DNA from: Serratia marcescens subsp. marcescens ATCC 13880
Lineage (GTDB): Bacteria; Pseudomonadota; Gammaproteobacteria; Enterobacterales; Enterobacteriaceae
NCBI RefSeq assembly: GCF_017299535.1
Contig: NZ_CP071238.1
Location: 4,030,001 to 4,094,000, forward strand
Length of the DNA stretch: 64,000 nt
Direction of reading: 5' to 3'
Shown here: one piece after another, positions 22,103-31,127 of the stretch
How the letters are laid out: the number at the start of each line of letters is the position of its first letter
Position numbering within the stretch: the stretch's first letter is position 1
Program-made: the position numbers and the translations under genes
Notes under the pieces: generated by a model
Seen by the model: the letters and a program-made list of their open reading frames with translations, nothing else
Database searches by the model: none
Told to the model about the DNA's origin: nothing

Positions 22103-24451
22103 CTAGTTCACCCATTCGATGGTCACCAGGCGCGTATCGGCGCGGCCGCGATCGTCCACCGCCCGAATGCGGTAGCGCCCATTGTTGATCGGCCGCCAGT
22201 CGATCGGTTTTTTACTGGCGCTGCTGCCGAGATAGATATCGTCGACGAACCAGTACACCGTCTTGCTGTCGGCGTCCGTCACCGCATTGAAGGCGATGTT
22301 GTCCCGCCCCTGCTGCGACTGGCGCAGGGTATAAGTGGTGTTTTTTAACGGCGAGGTGATGCGCGGCGCGTTGCCGCCGACGGCGATGCCGTTGTCCTTG
22401 CAGCGATTGACCGGCGGCGCCCGCTTCGGCAGCCCGGCCTGGGCGAACACGTTGGCCAAATCGGAAGGCCAGAATTCAAAAATTTCGGTGCGAGTCTGCG
22501 CCGCGTCATACGGCGGGCAAACGACCTCGCCGCTGTGAATATCCAGCACCACCGGCCGGTAGACGCTGTCCACCTTGATCGGCGACTTGCCGGGAATGAA
22601 CCAGGTCTTGCCCTTTTGCTGGCACCACGGCGTCGGCAGATCGCCGCTGGCGAGACAAATGTCTACCCGCCGCAGCCGTTGGGGGAACGGATGTTTCGGC
22701 TCCCGCAGGGCGGGATAGCTGGCGTTGACGCTGTCGATGATATTGAAAAACAGCGGCGCGGCCGCCTCGGCGCCGACCAACGCATTGTTGCCGCGCCCGT
22801 CGAAATTGCCTTCCCACACCACCAGCACGTAAGGACCGAAAATCCCGACGCTCCAGGCGTCGCGAAAGCCCCAGGAGGTGCCGGTCTTCCAGTACACCGG
22901 CAGCGACGAAGAACGCTGCGCCAGCGTATCGCCCGGCCGCCGGTGCTGGCGCAGCATATCCAGCGTGATGAAACTGGCCTCCTCGCTCAGCAGCCGCACC
23001 GGCGTCGATTCGGCCTGGTTCAACTGCATGCGAAGCGGCCGCAGCTCACCGCGATTCGCCAGCAGCGCATACAGCTTCGCCAATTCCTGCGCCGTTACCT
23101 CGCCGCCGCCCAATACCAGCGACAGCCCGTAGTGGCTCTCATTGGCCATATTGGCGACGCCGGTCAGGCGTAAGAACTGATAAAAAGTCGGCTGACGCAG
23201 CTGCGAGGCAACATATACCGCCGGAATATTGCGGCTGAAATTTAGCGCGTCGGTGGCGGTCACCGGGCCGAGGAAGCGCCGGTCGAAATTTTCCGGCGCA
23301 TAGGCGCCGAACGACGAAGGCACGTCTTTCAGGATGGTCATCGGATGCAGCACGCCCTGCTCCATGCCCAGCGCGTAGATGAACGGCTTCAGCGTCGATC
23401 CCGGCGAACGCTTGGCGTTGGTGCCGTTCACCTGCCCCTGAATCGGACGGCTGTAATAGTCCGCCGATCCCACCAGCGCGCGCACCCCCATATCGCGGCT
23501 GTCCACCAGCAGCACCGCGGCGTTTTGAATGCCGCGGCTGCGGTTGCGGGCGATAAAGGCGTTAACCTGCCGCTCGACCAGCCGCTGCAACCCGGCGTCC
23601 AGCGTCGTGTCGACGCGAGTGTCGCGCTGCACCAGTTGCTGCGTCTGCAGGCGCAGCTGTTCGATAAAGTGCGGCGCAATATAGGGTACTTGCTCAGGTT
23701 GCCGCAGCGCCAGCGGCAGGCGGAACAGCGTTTGCTGGCTGGCGTCGGTCGGGTAAACCTGCTGCCAACGCTGGAACAGACGATTGCGCGCCTGCGTCAA
23801 CGCCGCGCCGAGCACGCCGGTTTTCGGCTCCAGACGGTAGCTGGGCGACTGCGGCAACACCGCCAGCGTCAGCGCCTCCGGCAGGGTCAACGCCTTCGGC
23901 GACTTGGCGAAATAGATCAGGCTGGCGGCGCCGATGCTTTCGATATTGCGGCCGTAGGGCGCGTAATTCAGGTAGGCTTCCAGGATATCGCGCTTGGAGT
24001 AGCTCAATTCCAGCTGCACCGCACGCAGCACCTGCAGCAGCTTGCCGCCTGGCGAGCGGGTATTGAGATGCCAGCGCATCCGCGCCAGCTGCATGCTGAT
24101 GGTCGATCCGCCCTGCATTTTGCCGCCGGCGACATAGCTGCGCCAGAAGCCGCGCATCAGGCTGACGGGGTTAAATCCGGGGTTGTAGTAGAACCAACGA
24201 TCTTCGTGCAGCAGCAACCCGCGCACCGCCAGCGGCGACACCTGTTCCAGCGGGGTCCACAATCGGTAGCGATCGTCGTTGGCCAGCGTGATGCGCAACA
24301 GCGCGCCGTGCCTGTCGTAATAAACGGAAGACTGCGGCAGCCCCTGCCACAGGGGCGGATGCGGCCACAGCCGAATCGCGGCCAACAGCAGCGCCAGTAA
24401 AAACGCCGCCATCAAGCCGTTTTGCAGCACGCGCCCGGTCAGGATCTTCAT
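22103..24451 (-). CDS. pbpC: Penicillin-binding protein 1C
   Basis: Class A-type bifunctional peptidoglycan synthase with an N-terminal membrane anchor (about residues 12-30). The GT51 glycosyltransferase domain shows LLHEDRWFYYNPGFNP and GGSTISMQLARM. The transpeptidase domain has the SxxK site in SPGSTLKPFIYALG near residue 352, SRN in FSRNIPA and YWKTGTSWG. A C-terminal BiPBP domain ends at residue 782 (E. coli 770). It follows the macroglobulin gene by 49 bp; the pair yfhM-pbpC is conserved in proteobacteria and thought to link cell-wall repair with trapping of invading proteases. Confidence 0.96.
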   Translation of the reverse strand: MKILTGRVLQNGLMAAFLLALLLAAIRLWPHPPLWQGLPQSSVYYDRHGALLRITLANDDRYRLWTPLEQVSPLAVRGLLLHEDRWFYYNPGFNPVSLMRGFWRSYVAGGKMQGGSTISMQLARMRWHLNTRSPGGKLLQVLRAVQLELSYSKRDILEAYLNYAPYGRNIESIGAASLIYFAKSPKALTLPEALTLAVLPQSPSYRLEPKTGVLGAALTQARNRLFQRWQQVYPTDASQQTLFRLPLALRQPEQVPYIAPHFIEQLRLQTQQLVQRDTRVDTTLDAGLQRLVERQVNAFIARNRSRGIQNAAVLLVDSRDMGVRALVGSADYYSRPIQGQVNGTNAKRSPGSTLKPFIYALGMEQGVLHPMTILKDVPSSFGAYAPENFDRRFLGPVTATDALNFSRNIPAVYVASQLRQPTFYQFLRLTGVANMANESHYGLSLVLGGGEVTAQELAKLYALLANRGELRPLRMQLNQAESTPVRLLSEEASFITLDMLRQHRRPGDTLAQRSSSLPVYWKTGTSWGFRDAWSVGIFGPYVLVVWEGNFDGRGNNALVGAEAAAPLFFNIIDSVNASYPALREPKHPFPQRLRRVDICLASGDLPTPWCQQKGKTWFIPGKSPIKVDSVYRPVVLDIHSGEVVCPPYDAAQTRTEIFEFWPSDLANVFAQAGLPKRAPPVNRCKDNGIAVGGNAPRITSPLKNTTYTLRQSQQGRDNIAFNAVTDADSKTVYWFVDDIYLGSSASKKPIDWRPINNGRYRIRAVDDRGRADTRLVTIEWVN

Positions 24452-24465
24452 ACGTTCTCAGCATT

Positions 24466-24493
24466 CCGGCGCCAGACGCTGGCCTGGCACCGG
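24466..24493 (-). other. Stem-loop between the macroglobulin gene and pbpC
   Basis: A stem of about 10 bp with one mismatch (CCGG.GCCAG and complement, 8-nt loop) in the 49-bp gap, without a T tract. It could tune pbpC expression relative to the much larger upstream gene or mark an RNA processing site. Confidence 0.35.
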
Positions 24494-24500
24494 ATATGGC

Positions 24501-27500
24501 CTAGTCGTTGCCCGCCGGCACCACCACCAGCTTGCCGCCGCCGGCCGACATGGCCTGCACTTCACGGTCATACATGGCTTCGCCGTAGGCCGGTGGAACA
24601 ATAAAGCTGCCGGTATTGGTGGCCTTGATCTGATAAACAAACTCCTGCACCTCGGTGCCGGCGCTGCCGTAGATAATCACCCGATCTTCGCGGATATCGC
24701 TGTAGTCCGGCGCCCAGGTGGAGCCGGAGGCGGCCAGCGGCGACTGCCAGCCGCCGCGATCGTCGCTCTCCTCGCCGGCGTCGGCCGGCTCCGGCGGCGT
24801 CTGCTGCACCACTTCGAACCCGCCCGGCAGCAGATCGACGATCGCCAGGTTGCTCTGCCCCTCTTTCGAGTTGGCGCGCACCTTCAGATGGACATTGATC
24901 TTCTGCCCCAACGTCACCTGCGTCACCGGCTTGCCCTGTTCGTCGGTGTAATCGCGGACGATCTCAATCCCGCGCGACAGCGCTTTTTGCGGCGCATTCA
25001 GATCGTAACCGGCCTGCGTCACCACATACCAGGCCGGCGCGCTGCCGCCGTTGGTGAAGCGCACCGCAGTGGCGTCAGCGTTAAATTGCCCCTGAACGAA
25101 CAGCCCTTGCAGCTCGCTGATGCGCTGCGGCTCGCCGCCGGCTTTGCCCACCTGCGCGATGCCCAATGCATCCGCATTGGCGGACTGCGCCGCCACCTGG
25201 GCCGAGTAGCTTTCCAACGCCAGAATGCTCATCGCGGAAGAGTAGGTGGTGTAGCGCTCTTCTTTCAGCGCCTTGACCATATTCTCCAGCACCTGTGGCG
25301 GGATCGACGCCACCTTCTCCGGGAAGTGGCGGGTAATCAGATACAGCCGCGTCGCATCCTGCACCAGCGGATCGAAATAGTTCTGCGTCCACCAGGCGCT
25401 GTCATACGCCTTGCTCAGTTGCTGCCAGCTCGGTTGCAGCAGCGCGGCGGCTTCGTCGTCCATCTTCAACAGGCGATAGGAAGAGGCCAGATACAGCGCG
25501 CTCAGATCGGTTTTCCACTCCTCGCCATAGCGTTTTTGCAGCGTATCCTGCACCGCCGCCAGCGAGTTGGTGGTCACTTCGCCCTGCAGCGTCAGCAGGT
25601 AAACCGCCCAGCTGCGCAGGCGCAGCAGATACAGATCGTCGAAACCGCTGGCCGCCAGCTCGCGCAACGCGCCGTTGGCTTCATCCAGCATGCCTTCCGG
25701 CAGGGCGTAGCCCGCCGCTTTGGCCTCGAGCAGATATTGCACCACATAAGGCGTGACGAAAGGATCGGCATCCGGCGACGAACGCCAGGCGCCGATCGCC
25801 CCGCTGTCGTTCTGACGGGCGCGCAGCACGCCCAGCAGATTGCGCAGCTGCTTGCTGACTTCCGCCTGGCTCAGGCTGCTTTTCATCTCCGGATGACGGC
25901 TCTGCAGCATCAGCGGAATGGAGCGGCTGACGATCTGCTCGGAACAGTAATACGGGTAATCCGCCAGGTATTGCGCCAGCCCGCTGGTCAGCACCAGCGG
26001 CGAATTCGACACCGCCGCCCGGCGCTGCGCGAAAGCGTCGAACATCTGGCGCAGGCCATCGACGTTCTGGCTGCCGCCGCTCATGCGCCCCATCACCGAC
26101 TGGGTGCGGTACGGCGCCGCCGGCCGCACCGAGGTGCTGACGGTGCGGCGGCTGGCCTGGTCGCCGTAACGGGCGTCGAACACCAGCGGCGCATCGCCCA
26201 GCACGGCTTTGGCGCGCAGACGGAAGGTGATCACGCCTTCGCGTTTTTCCGCCAGCCTCAGGCTTTGCGTCGCGTTGCCCACCACCTCCAACTGCGGCGG
26301 CGGCGTCAACAGGACGTTAATGGCCACCGACTGGCCGTTCAGCCCTTCGAGGTTGTTGCTGACGCCCACGCTGACGTCGAACTCGTCGCCCGGCGCCACC
26401 ATCGCCGGCACGTTCGGCGTCATGATGAAGCTGTCGCGTACCGTGGCGGCGGTTTGCGCCTTGCCGATTTTCTCCGGCGTCACCGAAATCGCCATGACGC
26501 GGATCTTGCCGTTGAAGTAATCCGGCACCGGATAGACGAACTGTTTCTCGCCGCTGACCTCGGTAATGCCGGACCAATAGGCCACCGGCTTATCGCGCTT
26601 GCGCTTGAACGGGTTGAGGTTGAGATCCAGCCCTTCGCCCGCATCGCCGCCCGGCGCCGCGGTCAGCGCCATCAGCTTGCTGAACTCCGGCAGGATCAGA
26701 TCGAGGATCTGCGAGCTGCTCACGTTCAGTTCGCGCTTGCTGAAGAAGAACTCCAGCGGATCCTTCAGACGGTAACGCGCCACCTGCAGAATGCCCTCAT
26801 CGACGGCGAACAGCGCCACCTGCTGCGGCGCATAGGTCTTGACCGTCATCGTCAGGTTTTCACCCGGCTTGATGACCTCCGGCGCCGTCACCTCGAGGCT
26901 GTTTTGGCGCGCCTTGGTGCTGATCTTGAACGGCATCACGCCGTAGCTCAGCGGGCTCATGAAGATTTCGCTGGAGTTGATGTCGCGCACGAACTGCACG
27001 TTGATGTAGCCGTTGCCCTCCATGCCGGCCGGCACGCGGATCGTCTGCACCGAGCTGGTGGTGTCGGTGTGGAACCACTGCCAGGCGTAAACCTTGTCCT
27101 TTTCAATGGTGATCAAGCCACTGCCGGTATAAGGCGCGTTGATCGCCACCTCGATCTCCTCACCGGGCTGGTATTCCGCCTGGTTGAGTTTCAGCTTCAG
27201 TTCGGCGTTGCGATCCAGCGAACGGCTCAGGTTGGCGTTGCCGGCCACGCTGTAGGCGACGCGGTTGAGCGTCTTGCCCTGCGCATCTTCAATCACCAGC
27301 ACGAAGTCGCCCGGCTTATCGGTCGCCAGCCGCAGATCCGCGCCCTGCTCGCCCAGCGCCAGCGGCTGTTCCGACAACTGCACTTCCTTCATCTTCGACT
27401 GGTATTTGTAAACGCCCGAATCCTGTTTGGTCAGCACCGAAATGTATTTCTGCTCGATCAACACCTGCTTCAGGTTCGGCATGGCGATCTGTTTCAGGGC

Positions 27501-30476
27501 CGGATCGATGGCGATCACGTTCAGATGCCGCTCCGCGTCGCGGTTGATGTAGCCCAGATCGCCGTCCGCCTTCACGCCGATCAGGTAATCGTAAGGGGAA
27601 ACCAGCGTGCGGGCGGTAGCCGCCACCGAGCGCCCGCCGCCGGCGACGAACGCCTCCGACAGCAATTGCAGCTGATAGGTGGCGTCGGCGTAGGATTTCA
27701 GATCGAGCGGAATATCGGCCGCGCCGTGCTCATCGGTGGTGCGATCTTCCAGCTCGGTCTCGAACCCGTCGCTGTTTTGTCGGTTTTCATAGAACGCATA
27801 ATCCGGGAAACGATCGAAGCTCGGATACATCGGCCGCAGCGTCAGCCTGGTGGTCACGCGGCGATCCTGCGCCGGGGTGCCGAACAGGTTCTGCACATCG
27901 ATGCTGGCCTTCAGCTCAGACGGTTTTACCCAGCCTTGCTGGCGGTCCGGCGTCAACGCCAGTTTCACTTTCAGCTGATCCGGTTCGAACTCCTTCACAT
28001 TGACTGCGGTATGGCCGAGCAGCGTGGAGGTGTCGTTGTTTTTGCCGATCAGATACAGATAGACGTTCCACTCGCCGGTCGGTGAGTTTTCATCGGTGGT
28101 ATAGCTCAGCTCGTTGAAACCGCTGGCGCCCAGCGTCAGCGGCACGGTGGACATCAGCTTGTCGCGCGGATCGCGGATTTCGGCGCGCACCGGCACGCCG
28201 GCCAGACCAACGCCCCAGTCGGCGGCGCGGGTGATCAGGCCAATATTGAAAGTATCCCCCGGCCGATAAACGCCGCGATCGGAGAACAGGTAGCTGCTGA
28301 GCGTGCGCGGATCGGTCGGCGTTTGTTCACCGGCGACGTCGAAGCGCGAGAAGTCCAGCCCGCGATCGTTATAGCTGCCGGTCGGCAGGAAGGAGACATC
28401 CCCCTCTTTTTCCACCAGGAACATCACCGGCTGGCGCTCGTTGGTGTACACATCCAGCGCCGGGAAACGCACGTGGCCATCGGCGCCGGTGGTTTGGCTG
28501 AGCAGCGTCACGCCGTTTTTGGCCACCACCGACACGGTGGCGCCGCTGACCGGCGCGCCGCTTTGAATCGACTGCACAAAGACGTCGCGCGTCTTGTCCT
28601 GCGAGCTCTTGGCGACGATACCCAGATCGGTCACCACCACAAAGCGCGAATCGCCGACGTCGGGCTGCTCTTCCCCTTCGCTCTCATCCTGTTCCTGATC
28701 CTGCTCGGCGCCCGCCTCTTCCGCCGCCGGTTTTCGGTTCGGCTGCCATTCAGACAGCGTCAGCAGGAACACCCCGCGATGGGAACTGGCGTTGGTGGAG
28801 AGATAGCGGGAGAGATCGATGCCCTGATAGTTCACTTCCCCCGGCCGCTCGTTGTTGAGCGCCGTCTGGTATTTGAAATGCTCGGTGAAATATTCGTCGT
28901 TGAGCCGGTTGAATTCCGTGGACGAGTATTCCCGGCTTTTGAAGGAGACGATGTGCTGCAGCTGGCTCGGGATCACCCGCTTGATGTCCAGCCGCAGGCC
29001 CGCCACGTTGCGTGCCGCCACGCTGATCTGCTTGTCGCCGTTGACCGACAGCAGCGAGCCCTGCGACATGAACTGCAGCGATTTCGGGAACTCCGGCACT
29101 TCGACCACGCGGTAAACCTTCTTCGGCATTTTGTAACCGCCGGCGGAAACCAGCTGGTTATCGATCTCGAGCAGCACAAAGCGGTGCGCCGGGGCGTCGA
29201 AACGGAAGCTGAACTGCGGTTGGTAGGCCTCTTCCGCCTCGTTAAGCGCCAACGGCAGTGCCGTCGCCTGCGCCAGCACGTTTTTGCCGACGCTGTCGAC
29301 CGTCCATTGATAGAAATCTTCAGCATCGTTGGCAGCCTCGGCATCGCTCGGATCGTGCTGCGGCAGCAGCCAGGCTTTCGCGGCCCGCGCCAGCTCTTTA
29401 TCCTTCACCGCATCGCTGAAACCGACCACCAGCGCACGCTGCCCTTGGCCGGCGTCGGTGTCCACCACCTGAGCGCTGGCGTCGCTCAGCGCCAGGCTGT
29501 ACAGCGTCGGTACCTTGACCCAGTTGCTTTTCGCCTCTTCGACCGCGTTGCCGGCCGCCGTTGATTTAACGCCCTTGCCGACGGTCAGATGTACCGCGCC
29601 GCCCTGATCCAGCGCCTGCAGCGGCTCGGAATGCACCCAGGCGTTCAGTTTTTTCTCGTCATAGACCAGAGAGAAATTCAGCTTTTTCTCGGAGGACGTG
29701 CTGCCTTCCTTCAATCCCAGCGAAATCTGTTTTTCAAAGCTGGCGACATCGACCGGCGCGTTGAACTGCAGATTGAAAATCGCGCTGCGTTTCTGCGCAT
29801 TCTGCGGATCGCGGTAGTACTCGGCCTGCCCCAGACGGTAATCGAACGCGGGCACGGTGAAGGCATAGCGGGTTTTGGCGAGCTTGACCTGCGGCGCCAG
29901 CAAGGTGGCGGGCTCAAGGGTCACATCATATTTCGCGCCCATCGGCAGCGGTTTTTTCGGCGTGAACACCAGCGTTGATTCATTACTCCACGCCCACTGC
30001 CCTTCCGCCGTCGGTTTGAGGGTGATGCCGGCGCTCACGGTTTTGCCCGCCGCGGTTATCGGCGCAGCCGAGCCGCTGAAGGTCAGGCTCACCGTTTGCG
30101 GCGCCTGCCGGGCGGCGGTGTAGTCTATCGGCTCGGGGTTGGCCACCTCGGCGTTGATCTCCTGAACCACCATCGGCGCCGGTTCAATCGGTTGGGGCCG
30201 GTTTTGCCACCAGTGCCAACCGTAAAATGCGCCGCCCGCAGCGCCTGCCAACAGCAGCAGGCCCAGACCGATCGCTTTCGGGTGTTTATCCACGCCGCTT
30301 TCCAGCCGCAAAAAACCGCGCGGCAGCGCAGCCCACCAGGCCGGCGCGCGCCAGCTGAGGTTGCCGACCAGCGGTCTCAGCAACCGCCCCAACAGCGACA
30401 ACGCCCCGCCCAGCAGGCGACAAACGCCCTTAACCAGGGTAAAAGGCAAACGCAGGATAAACCTTAATAAATCCAT
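24501..30476 (-). CDS. yfhM: Large membrane-anchored alpha-2-macroglobulin-like protein
   Basis: Predicted periplasmic protease trap related to E. coli YfhM/ECAM, but 1991 residues against 1653. No lipobox is seen; instead there is an amphipathic N-terminus and a membrane segment at about residues 68-90 (AIGLGLLLLAGAAGGAFYGW). A polyacidic insert lies near residues 580-605. A macroglobulin-type RGVYRPGDTFNIGL motif is near residue 733. The thioester motif CSEQ is at Cys1511-Gln1514, so covalent trapping should be possible. It is 49 bp upstream of pbpC. The symbol follows the pbpC linkage and is approximate; this long form may be a separate subfamily. Confidence 0.88.
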   Translation of the reverse strand: MDLLRFILRLPFTLVKGVCRLLGGALSLLGRLLRPLVGNLSWRAPAWWAALPRGFLRLESGVDKHPKAIGLGLLLLAGAAGGAFYGWHWWQNRPQPIEPAPMVVQEINAEVANPEPIDYTAARQAPQTVSLTFSGSAAPITAAGKTVSAGITLKPTAEGQWAWSNESTLVFTPKKPLPMGAKYDVTLEPATLLAPQVKLAKTRYAFTVPAFDYRLGQAEYYRDPQNAQKRSAIFNLQFNAPVDVASFEKQISLGLKEGSTSSEKKLNFSLVYDEKKLNAWVHSEPLQALDQGGAVHLTVGKGVKSTAAGNAVEEAKSNWVKVPTLYSLALSDASAQVVDTDAGQGQRALVVGFSDAVKDKELARAAKAWLLPQHDPSDAEAANDAEDFYQWTVDSVGKNVLAQATALPLALNEAEEAYQPQFSFRFDAPAHRFVLLEIDNQLVSAGGYKMPKKVYRVVEVPEFPKSLQFMSQGSLLSVNGDKQISVAARNVAGLRLDIKRVIPSQLQHIVSFKSREYSSTEFNRLNDEYFTEHFKYQTALNNERPGEVNYQGIDLSRYLSTNASSHRGVFLLTLSEWQPNRKPAAEEAGAEQDQEQDESEGEEQPDVGDSRFVVVTDLGIVAKSSQDKTRDVFVQSIQSGAPVSGATVSVVAKNGVTLLSQTTGADGHVRFPALDVYTNERQPVMFLVEKEGDVSFLPTGSYNDRGLDFSRFDVAGEQTPTDPRTLSSYLFSDRGVYRPGDTFNIGLITRAADWGVGLAGVPVRAEIRDPRDKLMSTVPLTLGASGFNELSYTTDENSPTGEWNVYLYLIGKNNDTSTLLGHTAVNVKEFEPDQLKVKLALTPDRQQGWVKPSELKASIDVQNLFGTPAQDRRVTTRLTLRPMYPSFDRFPDYAFYENRQNSDGFETELEDRTTDEHGAADIPLDLKSYADATYQLQLLSEAFVAGGGRSVAATARTLVSPYDYLIGVKADGDLGYINRDAERHLNVIAIDPALKQIAMPNLKQVLIEQKYISVLTKQDSGVYKYQSKMKEVQLSEQPLALGEQGADLRLATDKPGDFVLVIEDAQGKTLNRVAYSVAGNANLSRSLDRNAELKLKLNQAEYQPGEEIEVAINAPYTGSGLITIEKDKVYAWQWFHTDTTSSVQTIRVPAGMEGNGYINVQFVRDINSSEIFMSPLSYGVMPFKISTKARQNSLEVTAPEVIKPGENLTMTVKTYAPQQVALFAVDEGILQVARYRLKDPLEFFFSKRELNVSSSQILDLILPEFSKLMALTAAPGGDAGEGLDLNLNPFKRKRDKPVAYWSGITEVSGEKQFVYPVPDYFNGKIRVMAISVTPEKIGKAQTAATVRDSFIMTPNVPAMVAPGDEFDVSVGVSNNLEGLNGQSVAINVLLTPPPQLEVVGNATQSLRLAEKREGVITFRLRAKAVLGDAPLVFDARYGDQASRRTVSTSVRPAAPYRTQSVMGRMSGGSQNVDGLRQMFDAFAQRRAAVSNSPLVLTSGLAQYLADYPYYCSEQIVSRSIPLMLQSRHPEMKSSLSQAEVSKQLRNLLGVLRARQNDSGAIGAWRSSPDADPFVTPYVVQYLLEAKAAGYALPEGMLDEANGALRELAASGFDDLYLLRLRSWAVYLLTLQGEVTTNSLAAVQDTLQKRYGEEWKTDLSALYLASSYRLLKMDDEAAALLQPSWQQLSKAYDSAWWTQNYFDPLVQDATRLYLITRHFPEKVASIPPQVLENMVKALKEERYTTYSSAMSILALESYSAQVAAQSANADALGIAQVGKAGGEPQRISELQGLFVQGQFNADATAVRFTNGGSAPAWYVVTQAGYDLNAPQKALSRGIEIVRDYTDEQGKPVTQVTLGQKINVHLKVRANSKEGQSNLAIVDLLPGGFEVVQQTPPEPADAGEESDDRGGWQSPLAASGSTWAPDYSDIREDRVIIYGSAGTEVQEFVYQIKATNTGSFIVPPAYGEAMYDREVQAMSAGGGKLVVVPAGND

Positions 30477-30622
30477 TATTGCAGCACCTCATCATCCTAA
30501 TGCAGCCCCCGGTCAACCGCTGCGGTTAAACCGAGCCGAAAGACGCCGTCGGCTCTCCTGCCCGGCATCCGCGCGAGTACTCTACACTGCCGGGCGGCAA
30601 AAATCTGCGCGCCGCCGGCGCA

Positions 30623-30949
30623 TTACGGCTCTTTATTCAACATCAAATCCAGCTGTTGCAGCAGCACCAGCAGCGGCAGACTGCTCGGTTCACGATCTTT
30701 CAACGCCTCTTCGAAATAAGGCGTGATGGCGAAGCGCGTCGGCAACGGCGCTTCGGCGTCCAACAACGCATACATGCGCGGCAAGAACACCCACTGCAGC
30801 CAGGCTTCGGCCGACATGCTGTCGATGCAGAACGGCTCGGTGCTGGAGAAAGCCTCATGCTCAGGCGGCGCGGCCTGCCACAGCGCCAGATCGCGCATGG
30901 ATTGTTCAATCGCCTGCAAACTGCGGCGCACCTGGTTATGTATACTCAT
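30623..30949 (-). CDS. yqcC: YqcC family protein
   Basis: Small conserved protein of unknown function (DUF446 family). I chose the ATG at 30949 (108 residues, MSIHNQVRRSLQAIEQ; E. coli 109), with GGGA six bases upstream. The FCIDSMSAEAWLQWVFLPRMYALLD segment is the conserved core. In E. coli it is directly upstream of truC and yqcA; here 146 bp separate it from the macroglobulin gene, so yqcC may head a five-gene minus-strand unit. No function is assigned. Confidence 0.93.
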   Translation of the reverse strand: MSIHNQVRRSLQAIEQSMRDLALWQAAPPEHEAFSSTEPFCIDSMSAEAWLQWVFLPRMYALLDAEAPLPTRFAITPYFEEALKDREPSSLPLLVLLQQLDLMLNKEP

Positions 30950-31064
30950 CTGCATTCCCGATCTCTTTTCATCATGGTATTCAGCGCTCTGGCTGAAAGG
31001 CGGCAAAGCATAGCATTTTTATAGCCCAAATTCGGCGCGCCTGAGACAGCTCACCGTTTTTATC

Positions 31065-31079
31065 TGGTGACGTTCACCA
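31065..31079. promoter_or_regulatory. Inverted repeat upstream of the MFS transporter gene
   Basis: TGGTGA-CGT-TCACCA, a perfect 6-bp inverted repeat with a 3-bp centre, 48 bp before the transporter start in the 178-bp divergent yqcC/MFS gap. Size and position suit a dimeric repressor operator. The regulator is unknown; no regulator gene is adjacent. Confidence 0.4.
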
Positions 31080-31127
31080 TCGCGCGGCACAATAGGGCCA
31101 CCGAATTCACCACACAGATAAAGATTC

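Noticed and set aside
24888..28085. A 1065-codon open frame on the plus strand
   Set aside because: It is antisense to the macroglobulin gene. Its translation is rich in His, Arg and Gln, as expected for a GC-rich shadow frame, with no recognisable domain or ribosome site.
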